Assembly (NCBI GenBank): GCA_914767715.1
Contig: OU612065.1
Span: 17,670,001-17,734,000 of the forward strand
DNA length: 64,000 bases
From: Membranipora membranacea
Lineage: Eukaryota; Bryozoa; Gymnolaemata; Cheilostomatida; Membraniporidae
Direction: 5' to 3'
A program made the position numbers and the translations under genes. The notes beneath the pieces are model-generated. The model had not been told where the DNA came from. It made no database searches and saw nothing but the letters and a program-made list of their open reading frames with translations. Positions 47,901 to 56,499 of the stretch are shown in pieces. Each line of letters starts with the position of its first letter. Positions within the stretch are counted from its first letter, which is position 1.

Positions 47901-48560
47901 CCGATAAGCAAAATGGCCTCCATAAACAGTGAATAGCTGCCGATTAACAGTTTTTATAATGCGATTGAGTTAAAACTTGGGATATGGGGGTTTTGATATA
48001 CACCGAATCTTATGACAACATCAATTTTAATGTCACATGACCCGATATTCAAATTGTCCGCCATAAACAGGAAGTGGCTGTCGATAAATAGCTCTTATCA
48101 TGCGATCGAGTTTAAACTTGGGATTTTGGGGATATGACATATACCGAATTATATTACATCATCAAACTTGATGTCACATGACCCGATATCCAGTATGGCT
48201 TCCATATTCAGGGAGTGGCCGCTGGTTAACAGCTCTTATCATGAGATTGAGTTAAAACTTGGGATTTGGGGGTTATGACATGTGCCAAGGTTGATAACAC
48301 CATCAATTTTGATGTCACATGACCCGCATCCATAATGGCCGCCATAAACAGGAAGTGGCTGCAGATTAGCAGTTCTTATCATGCAATTGAGCTACAACTT
48401 GGGATATGGGGTTTCTGAGATATACTGAATATTCTGACAATGCCGGGGGTTTTGACATGCACCGAATCTCATGACGTGATCAATTTTTATGTCACATGAC
48501 CCGATATACTATATGGCCGCCATAAACAGTGAATTGTTGCAGATAAACAGTTCTTATGAC
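43798..48560 (+). repeat. Higher-order satellite: leader plus about 141-bp monomers
   Basis: Four higher-order blocks begin at about 43798, 44941, 46051 and 47158. Each opens with a leader of about 370 bp (GCAACACTTTTTGTAGC or TCGCATC, then two diverged AAGTCAAGAACTAC...ACACTAATTAGTG halves), followed by about 4, 5, 5 and 9 monomers of 141-142 bp. Monomers read CATGCGATTGAGTTAAAACT, then TACCGAATCTTATGACATCA, GTCACATGACCCGATATCC, AAAATGGCCGCCATAAACAG. The first three blocks end in GGTTGTATTCCTTTA...CCGTTTCTAGTTATTA and a TTA microsatellite. The fourth block decays towards 48560. No protein is encoded. Confidence 0.9.
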
Positions 48561-49343
48561 ATCATTACCAAAATGGCCTTAATTAACATAAAAAATTATG
48601 GCAATCATAAGCAGGAATTGATGGATGGTTGACAATTACTTTTGTTATTAGATTATCTTTGAGATGGGTCATGACTCATGACGTACGCTAGATATGATTG
48701 CAATAACTATATTATGTTGAAGATGCATGAATGAAAATTTAACTAATTTTTTATGCTTACCTAGCTCGAGGATAGTTAACTATGTGGGGTCCGCACACAC
48801 AACAGATATTCAGAAGATTAATTTGAGGCTTTACATGGGAATGTAAGACCACATTTGGAGATATCAAACCAAAATGCAAGATCACATTCCCGGGCAAAGA
48901 ACCCCGGAGATGGGAAAGAATGTTGCCCCACTAAAGTGTATTCTTTGTTTCTTTTTCTCTACAATAAATAATCATGTATTGATTCAAAGAATAAATTCAC
49001 TCAATTACAGGTCAGCTTGTCAGGAAATAATTTTGTTGATATAATTGTAACAAAATATCACATTTGCGATAAAAGGTAAGCATAAAAAAATAGGGTTTAG
49101 ATCAAAGATATCTGCAGAGATGGGAATTCTAAGTATTATCTGATTCAAAGTGTTCTTGGTATATTATACAAAAAACTATGTGACGTTTACATATGTCTTA
49201 GGTGTGGGATATTGGAAACTTGTATGTATAATTGATATTTACAAGCTAATCAAGGCTAAATAATATTTGAAATGAAAATATTTATGGGTTATGATAATTA
49301 GGTTCTAAATGTAGAATTTTTTTGTCTTGGCATTATGGGGTTT
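48561..49343. other. Spacer between satellite and Helentron protein
   Basis: AT-rich sequence that probably contains the 3' end of the Helentron. I could not identify the terminal hairpin or the insertion point. Confidence 0.4.
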
Positions 49344-52300
49344 TTAGATAGAGATCTTGACTGCCTCGTGATCTGAAAAGTATATTTGGTCAACTTGGCA
49401 ATTCAGACAGTCTGAATCTCCCTTAACATAGACCACATCTAGCAGACTACCAGACAAATAAGTGCTGCTGTTTACATGTTGTTTAAACCCTTGCGAGGCA
49501 AAAAGATCAAATAAAACATGGGGTCCATCGTCATTGAGATTTTCGTTTATGTCACCAGTCATTAAAATGAGATCAATCTCTTGAAGTTCCTCAGCAATAC
49601 TAATACACTGGTTGATATAAAAACTGGTTGTTGCTAAACTGGTGGTCTTGGGACGGTACATGCAGCCGATAACAATTGATTTGCCACTCAGTGGGAAGCT
49701 TGCCATCACAATTTCTATTTTTTCGGCGGTGTTAGGTAATTCTATTTGCTGATATGGTATATTGTCTGCAAGATAAATTGCGGATCCTCCCCTACAGGTT
49801 GTAGCACGCCGGTCACATCTTATTAAATTAAAACCATCTAACAACATTTCTTCATCAGAATTTTTTGAAGACAGCCACGTTTCTGTCAAGCAAAGCACTT
49901 GGGCAACTTTTGAATGTGTCACCTTGATATCGGATAGCTTACTGCATAAACCTTGCACGTTGTGCACTAGAATATCACATGACGTTGTGTTTCTATTCAC
50001 ATCTAACAGCTCAAGTGTGGCAAGGTCATCATGAACTTTGTCATCTCTGTATATTAAACCAGGTTGATAATTTTTTAAAAACAGTCCACTCAGTGAAGTA
50101 ACTCTGCTCAGGGCAACGTATGCTTGGCCATGAGAGAAAGTGTCGCTCATATCATATACTAGCTGTTTAACACTCATTCCTTGCGTTTTATGAACAGTAG
50201 AAGCCCATCCTAACTTCAGAGGAAATTGTCTTCTCATTACATTGCTTCTGCTTTTAGATTTGAGTTTGAGCTGCTCTTCCTTGCGTTTGATAGGAATCGA
50301 ATTTTTTGGTAAGCCTAATGGGATTTGTTGACTCAAGCCAATTCCTACACGGTCGTCATCAAATTTAACATAAATTACGATGATTTGGTTACATTCTATT
50401 TTTAGGCCAACAACTGTTCCGAATACACCATTTGCAAGCCCATGTTCGACGTCAATATTCCTCATCAGCATGACACGAGCGTTTACACCGATACATAAGT
50501 TGTCCGATAAACCTGAATTATGACCTATTCTATACTGCAAGAGTACTCTCATTTTTCCATTAGAGTCTTTCTCAGAATCAATAGCAGGTATTTCATGCAC
50601 TTCGCTACACACTTTATATACCATACTTTCATTGTACTTATCAACTTTTATATTTTTACCAAAGACATGTAAAGCAGTTGCTGGTACATCATGTTGCCGG
50701 TTACGAATTTGCAACATTTCATCTATTGCTGGATCAATTTGTTCGTCCTTCTTTTTAATCCTCAATTTATTTAAAGCTTGCGCAAATACAGCATCATCTC
50801 GTTGTCGCATCACCTCCGTCAACTCAATCATTTTGAAATTGTCTCTGAACAATACATTGCCATGCCAGGTCGTTGATAAAACTAGCGGAGCTGCCATTAC
50901 TGGAGGAAGCTGATAAAAGTCACCAACTGCAAGCACTGATACATTTCCAAACAGACCAGATGAACTCGAATGACTGATGCCCATAATTTGTCGTAATCTT
51001 CCATCTAAGTACTCAAAAAGCCTAGCGCTGACCATAGACACTTCATCCAATATTATTATTTTGAGGTGTTCCATTGAAGATCGTAATGTGTTTAGTGCGT
51101 CACATGAGAGTGGTTGATATTGCTTTCCAGTTTCAATTGGTATCTTAAATGCTGAGTGCAAGGTGTGTCCATTAATATTGTGTGCTGCTGTTCCTGTTGG
51201 AGCCACAAGCAAAACTTTTATATCGCTAGGAGAATCTGGTGATCTGAGTATCTTGCTACATGATCCATAAATACATTTTATAAGATGACTTTTTCCAACT
51301 CCAGCACCTCCAGTAACAAAGATTTGAAAAGGATTTACATTCTTTAGATTATTTTTACTTTGAATACACCAATTTCTAATTTGGTAAAAAATATTTTGTT
51401 GAGTTTCATTCATAGATTGTAACAATTGCTTTAAGGTACCTGGAGACATCTGATAAGAACAAAAATTCGAGTTGGCAGTATTTGGTTGTTGTGCAAAATC
51501 TGGTGAGCTGGCATTTTCAGTCTCGTTATCCCTTTCAGTACAAATAGTTCCTTCTACTATTTCTTCTTGTCTAATATTTTCGGCATTTGGTGCTACACAA
51601 GCCCAAGCATCTTGTAGATCACCGGCAGTCTTGTATGTATCTAAGGCTTGGTCAATTTGGGTGTTGTCACAGGTGTGATTATTTTCATTATCCCTCACGA
51701 TTAGCCTTACCAGTACAGAATTTCCATTGTCAATGTGTGTGTATGATCCAGTCATGAAATATTCTTCATAAGACGTATATCTTAATGGCATTAGGTCTTG
51801 ATTTTTTCTATGAGGAAGAAACAGTTTAAGAAGACTCAAGTAATGTTTTTCAGGTTCATGGGATCGGGAATGACGGCAATAGCTGATGATAGCAGGGTCA
51901 CTTCGTGTTCTTTTCATGATGGAACCTAGCCCGTTTCCTAAATTATGTTTAAATTTACTTTTAGATTTTTTGGCTTCGGTAGCAGAAAGAACTCTATAAT
52001 TAGCTACAAAATCGGCTAAACACATGTCATTAAATTCTGCTGAGTTAGGTCGTCCAAAGTATCTGTCATATTTAGATGTCATCCATATACTAGCTGCATT
52101 CTCTTGGGACCCATTTTCAACAATTTGTTTCAAAGGTCTGCTCATTCGCACATCTTCTTCATTTGTTGCTATGAACTCAACCTGGCGACTGAATTTTTGT
52201 AGTTTATAACCTCCCACTCGTACAAATGCTTCTTGTGTTGATACCTCACGGTGTGTAAAGTACATGCGTGTTAGTGATTTCATACCTTCAGCAGCGTTAC

Positions 52301-55300
52301 AATTTACTCCTTCAGATATCAGGTCGTCTCTATAATGTTTTAAAACTTCTCCGAGTTCGCTCTCACTCTTTGATATGTATGATACAATATACATTATACA
52401 AGAGTAAGGGTCTAAGACATACTGTATATCTATATTTGCATTCCATGCTCTTATCAAATTTGCGTTGTAATTATTTACCCAGATATCCTTCTCTTCTCTT
52501 TGTAAAACAATAGATGGTTTTTTGGTAACTGATCTCATTGCCTCTTGAAACCTCTCAAAACTATCTACGCCACAGCTTTTATAAATCGCATCATTGGTTG
52601 GTAATTCCGTTCCATTCTCCAATAACGTAAACAGGTTTTTTAGAAGTTGCTCATTTGATTTTCTAATCTCATCAGAATCATCCTGTGGCTCACTGATAAA
52701 TGTTGCATCTGAACATGGCTTGGGAAAATTGTAACGGCATTTTTTGTTGCTCTTTCCTTTTTTACAAGAGGCTGAATGGTTTCTACTATGTGTTTGTACG
52801 CTTGACACAATCTCATTTAACTCAGGATCTAGGTCTTTATCAGGTAGTGTACCTTGTACATATTTGTTGACAAAGTCCACAACTTCAGTATGACTGTGCA
52901 CTCCCAGTTTTGGTGCATCTTGTATCCAAAATAAACAGTGTAAATGTGGGGCACCTCGAGCCTGAAACTCTACTCTGTAGAAATAATCTTGAATTTTTCC
53001 GATTGGTTCTGCTTGACCCAATAAAATATACTTAAAAAATAGTTCAACTCTATGGTAAAACATCCGAACAGCAGTAACCGGGTTAGATTTTAGAATTTCA
53101 CATTTCGTTTTATAGTCTAAATTGCTTATTTCATCATCTGATCGGTAATCTCCGCGTTGTTTGAGAATAGCACCCAAATGACAAGTCCACCTCGTTAGTT
53201 CAGCAGATGTTAATGTTATAAAAAATGTTGGAAGTCCAAGACTACGAAGACAAGCAAACAAGTTAGACATGGTCTTTTTCCAAAATGCTGGAGATCCTCT
53301 CACGGGTTCAAAAAACTTGAAGCCTTGATCTGTTTTCAGCAATGATTTCATATAATCCGGGTCAGTTATCATGGCTCGATTAATTTTAGCAGATTCAGAA
53401 CCTTTGCGTAGATTTATAGATATGCTAGATAATAACTTTTCTGCTTCGTATGTGTATTGACAAAAAAACAGGTAGCTGGTATTAGCAGCAAATCTCGGAT
53501 CGGCACAAAATAATCGAGCCTTGTAGTAATCGCAGCGAGAGATGTTTGTGTTTCTTTCAGAATCATAAGTATTTTTACCATCAGGAAACAAACTTGGAAA
53601 TGATTTGGCTTCAATGAAAGGCTCCGTAAAAAGGCTAACTGGCTTTTGACCTTCTCCAGGTGCTAATGAAATGCTTTCTAGATTATCCAAGTTCAGTTCA
53701 TTGATAAAGTCTACAGGTTGTAAGCAGCTATCCATAACATTACCAGATACCAATACGTCTTGGTCTATTTGTGTATGTTCAGGTTCAAGGAGGTCCGTAG
53801 TCTGCTGTAATTCATTTTCTTCACCGTTTACAGAACGAGCAACAAGGCCTTGGTCAACAATATCATCCCAATCACTGTTGATTTCTACATCGGCATAAAA
53901 AGGATTAATAAGCTGTAGCTTTTGTAATGCTGTTTTTATCTTCACAGTGTCTACTTCCTGGTAGTTGCTATATCCCTGATACACTAATCTTCTTTTCAGA
54001 TAAACTGGTATCAGCTTAGACTCCCCTGATGGTACTGGCAGGACATTAGTGATAAGATTTAGATTGGATGGAACACAAATAACTGGTCCTTGCAAAGCTT
54101 TCTGTTTTGATCGAGGTAGAGTGACAATTTTCTCAAATGGCAGAAATAAAGATATTAGTTGCTGTTCAAGGGTATTTAACGCATCAAAGTCTTGGTCAGA
54201 TTCATATATTTGCATGTTATTGACTGACGCTTGAGGTGGAGTTTTTCCTTTTTCAATATAACTGCTGCAAGTATGACATATATAATATATACTGTCAGAG
54301 GCTTTCTTTTGGAATTTAAGACAATAATATGCAATACACTCTGTGACGATTGTTTGATTGTTATAGCTAGCCTGTTTTAAAACTTTCACTTTTTCTGCAA
54401 ACCACAAACGTAGACAAATACAGCATATACTTGTTGGTGGTAGTTGGCTCTGAAATCGAAATTCAGTAACAGCATTATTTATATCACTCATCTTTTTCTT
54501 TTTAGAATTTTTACACCCGATAGCAGTTTTTTTAACTGAAAGTCGATGCTGTTCATCAGTAGAATACTTCTTTATTGAGCGACTTTTTATATCATTGCGG
54601 TGACCTTCATTAGTTTTATATTTCTCAATTGAACGACTTTGCACGTCATTGCGGTGATCTTCATTAGTTTTATATTTCTCAATTGAACGACTTTGCACGT
54701 CATTGCGGTGATCTTCATTAGTTTTATATTTCTCTATAGAGCGAATCTTTACATCCTTGCGATGATCCCTGATGCTTTTGTACTTTTCAATAGATCGACC
54801 TTTTACATCATCCCGATGTGTTTTATCTGTCTTATACAAATCTTTCGATTTCTCTTTACAGTTTGTCTGAAATGTCACATTCTCTTTATATTTTTTGGCC
54901 CGCTGCAATCTTTTATCGAGTTGATATAAATCCTCGTATCTCGTTTTTGATGACGCTTGTTTTTTTTTTCTATATGATTCACTTTCATAGTAATACTTTG
55001 CATATCGGTTTGCATAAGGCTTTGTGGCTTCCATATCTGGACATTTTTTTGACTTTTTTGTAACTATAATACTTGATGTACTAGTTTCCGACATACTCAT
55101 AACGGGGTTATCAGATGCTATAAGACATACTGAGAATGAACAGAACTCATATTGTGTAGTGTCATAGCTGGTTAGAAGTTGATTCTGCCTAACAACATAT
55201 GTTGCAGCTGACTGTAGATCTGGAAACTCAAAAAGGCCTGCTTGTCCGTTAACACATGGCTTACCTTGTACATCCCTTGAATGTGTGTCCAGTATTGTAT

Positions 55301-56000
55301 ATCCAGTAGTATTTTTGAAAACAGCTGTAGTATATCCCGACATTGTACATAAAACACCTGTTTTGGCTTCATCCTGAAACATGAGACACAGATTGGTACA
55401 AACGTTGTTCACATTGTTTATATCCCCTTTGCATATAATTCCGTGTACATCATTGAAATCACAACATTTTACATTTAAGTTTTCATAGTGAAACTCGGTG
55501 GGAAGGTCAGGAACACTGAAATATTCATGGTTTGGTGGTTTATAGTTCATATACATCACACTGCCACTGGTAAGTAACATCTCAATATCAGACGAAGCCC
55601 ATTCACTAGATTGACTTTTTAGACAATGTTTGACAATACCGAGGTAACAGGTGGGCATACATTGTTTGCCTGCAGCAGGTCCATATGCACAATTCCCTTG
55701 ATTTACACTAGCCATGACATACTTGGTTGGTAGGCCCTGTGACAGGTTTAAAGGATCGGAAACTAAAAAGACATTTTCTAATGGCGGATTGGTTTCATGT
55801 GGGGTACAAATAGAAGAGCCTCTAGTAATATCAGCATACGAAGAACTCTGTTGTGATATGGCAGTAATTTCTACATCATGAACACAGGCTACACTTTCAC
55901 AATCATCATCAACAATAACAATGTCTTTTAAACTGTTGGCTTTATGGTATTTCTTTTTAGCAGATGCTTTAGCCGCAGCTGACTTTCTCTTACGGGGCAT
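49344..56000 (-). CDS. Helentron (Helitron2) Rep/helicase/endonuclease polyprotein, intact
   Basis: One uninterrupted frame of 2218 residues, without introns. In order: a basic N-terminus (KRKSAAAKASAKKKYHK); a cysteine-peptidase-like domain at about 96-300 (QGNCAYGPAAGKQCM with Cys104/Cys114, and ILDTHSRD with His240), similar to OTU/C76-type domains seen in other transposons; six or so repeats of RSIEKYKTNEDHRNDVQS at about 385-487; a four-cysteine cluster (CCICLRLW...ICHTC, about 524-577); Helitron-like N domain and Rep with FITLTSAE (about 927), HUH motif HLHCLFW (about 1017) and MYIVSYISKS tyrosines (about 1204-1209); a PIF1-like helicase with GGAGVGKS (about 1563), ILDEVSM, GDFYQLPPV, HKTQG and YVALSRV; and an endonuclease/exonuclease/phosphatase domain from about 2009 (HNVQGL, TETWL, GDINEN, SDHEAV). 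Such proteins nick and unwind single-stranded DNA for rolling-circle-type transposition. All catalytic motifs seem present, so the copy may be active. Confidence 0.95.
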   Translation of the reverse strand: MPRKRKSAAAKASAKKKYHKANSLKDIVIVDDDCESVACVHDVEITAISQQSSSYADITRGSSICTPHETNPPLENVFLVSDPLNLSQGLPTKYVMASVNQGNCAYGPAAGKQCMPTCYLGIVKHCLKSQSSEWASSDIEMLLTSGSVMYMNYKPPNHEYFSVPDLPTEFHYENLNVKCCDFNDVHGIICKGDINNVNNVCTNLCLMFQDEAKTGVLCTMSGYTTAVFKNTTGYTILDTHSRDVQGKPCVNGQAGLFEFPDLQSAATYVVRQNQLLTSYDTTQYEFCSFSVCLIASDNPVMSMSETSTSSIIVTKKSKKCPDMEATKPYANRYAKYYYESESYRKKKQASSKTRYEDLYQLDKRLQRAKKYKENVTFQTNCKEKSKDLYKTDKTHRDDVKGRSIEKYKSIRDHRKDVKIRSIEKYKTNEDHRNDVQSRSIEKYKTNEDHRNDVQSRSIEKYKTNEGHRNDIKSRSIKKYSTDEQHRLSVKKTAIGCKNSKKKKMSDINNAVTEFRFQSQLPPTSICCICLRLWFAEKVKVLKQASYNNQTIVTECIAYYCLKFQKKASDSIYYICHTCSSYIEKGKTPPQASVNNMQIYESDQDFDALNTLEQQLISLFLPFEKIVTLPRSKQKALQGPVICVPSNLNLITNVLPVPSGESKLIPVYLKRRLVYQGYSNYQEVDTVKIKTALQKLQLINPFYADVEINSDWDDIVDQGLVARSVNGEENELQQTTDLLEPEHTQIDQDVLVSGNVMDSCLQPVDFINELNLDNLESISLAPGEGQKPVSLFTEPFIEAKSFPSLFPDGKNTYDSERNTNISRCDYYKARLFCADPRFAANTSYLFFCQYTYEAEKLLSSISINLRKGSESAKINRAMITDPDYMKSLLKTDQGFKFFEPVRGSPAFWKKTMSNLFACLRSLGLPTFFITLTSAELTRWTCHLGAILKQRGDYRSDDEISNLDYKTKCEILKSNPVTAVRMFYHRVELFFKYILLGQAEPIGKIQDYFYRVEFQARGAPHLHCLFWIQDAPKLGVHSHTEVVDFVNKYVQGTLPDKDLDPELNEIVSSVQTHSRNHSASCKKGKSNKKCRYNFPKPCSDATFISEPQDDSDEIRKSNEQLLKNLFTLLENGTELPTNDAIYKSCGVDSFERFQEAMRSVTKKPSIVLQREEKDIWVNNYNANLIRAWNANIDIQYVLDPYSCIMYIVSYISKSESELGEVLKHYRDDLISEGVNCNAAEGMKSLTRMYFTHREVSTQEAFVRVGGYKLQKFSRQVEFIATNEEDVRMSRPLKQIVENGSQENAASIWMTSKYDRYFGRPNSAEFNDMCLADFVANYRVLSATEAKKSKSKFKHNLGNGLGSIMKRTRSDPAIISYCRHSRSHEPEKHYLSLLKLFLPHRKNQDLMPLRYTSYEEYFMTGSYTHIDNGNSVLVRLIVRDNENNHTCDNTQIDQALDTYKTAGDLQDAWACVAPNAENIRQEEIVEGTICTERDNETENASSPDFAQQPNTANSNFCSYQMSPGTLKQLLQSMNETQQNIFYQIRNWCIQSKNNLKNVNPFQIFVTGGAGVGKSHLIKCIYGSCSKILRSPDSPSDIKVLLVAPTGTAAHNINGHTLHSAFKIPIETGKQYQPLSCDALNTLRSSMEHLKIIILDEVSMVSARLFEYLDGRLRQIMGISHSSSSGLFGNVSVLAVGDFYQLPPVMAAPLVLSTTWHGNVLFRDNFKMIELTEVMRQRDDAVFAQALNKLRIKKKDEQIDPAIDEMLQIRNRQHDVPATALHVFGKNIKVDKYNESMVYKVCSEVHEIPAIDSEKDSNGKMRVLLQYRIGHNSGLSDNLCIGVNARVMLMRNIDVEHGLANGVFGTVVGLKIECNQIIVIYVKFDDDRVGIGLSQQIPLGLPKNSIPIKRKEEQLKLKSKSRSNVMRRQFPLKLGWASTVHKTQGMSVKQLVYDMSDTFSHGQAYVALSRVTSLSGLFLKNYQPGLIYRDDKVHDDLATLELLDVNRNTTSCDILVHNVQGLCSKLSDIKVTHSKVAQVLCLTETWLSSKNSDEEMLLDGFNLIRCDRRATTCRGGSAIYLADNIPYQQIELPNTAEKIEIVMASFPLSGKSIVIGCMYRPKTTSLATTSFYINQCISIAEELQEIDLILMTGDINENLNDDGPHVLFDLFASQGFKQHVNSSTYLSGSLLDVVYVKGDSDCLNCQVDQIYFSDHEAVKISI

Positions 56001-56151
56001 GTTGAGTGGCTAGGCTGGTTTTGAGTGAAGGTTAAAAGTACTTGGTTATATCGATTCAGGATATGTGTATGTATTTACGTTCCTTCTGGATAGGGAGCCC
56101 ACTTATTTATGTATATATTTGGTTATGGTATTGTGATTGGTAGTACTTTTT

Positions 56152-56392
56152 GTCTCCCTAAGGGCGGAGAAACCCGTCTCCCTAAGGGCGGAGAAACCCG
56201 TCGTCTCCCTAAGGGCGGAGAAACCCGTCGTCTCCCTAAGGGCGGAGAAACCCGTCGTCTCCCTAAGGGCGGAGAAACCCGTCGTCTCCCTAAGGGCGGA
56301 GAAACCCGTCGTCTCCCTAAGGGCGGAGATACCCGTTGTCTCCCTAAGGGCGGAGATACCCGTTGTCTCCTCAGGCGGAGAGACCTTTGTCC
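56152..56392. repeat. 27-bp hairpin minisatellite
   Basis: About nine units of TCTCCCTAAGGGCGGAGA plus AACCCGTCG; the first is 24 bp. Degenerate units continue to about 56490. Within each unit TCTCC and GGAGA can pair. Because 27 is a multiple of 3, both strands stay open (RLPKGGET-type on plus, FSALRETTG-type on minus); I treat those frames as by-products. Confidence 0.95.
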
Positions 56393-56499
56393 CGTTGAGG
56401 TGAGGAAACCACGTTTGTCTCGTTATAGCGGAGAAGCTCTTTGTCCCCTTATAGACAGGGAAACTAAACAAGTCCCTTTAGGCGGGAATTCCACTTACT

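Noticed and set aside
43515-48560. CRISPR array or tRNA cluster
   Set aside because: The repeats are 45-142 bp, directly tandem without unique spacers, in a eukaryotic genome; they fit a satellite.
50632-54929. Plus-strand frames opposite the Helentron gene
   Set aside because: They are shadows of the intact minus-strand frame, with no motif of their own.
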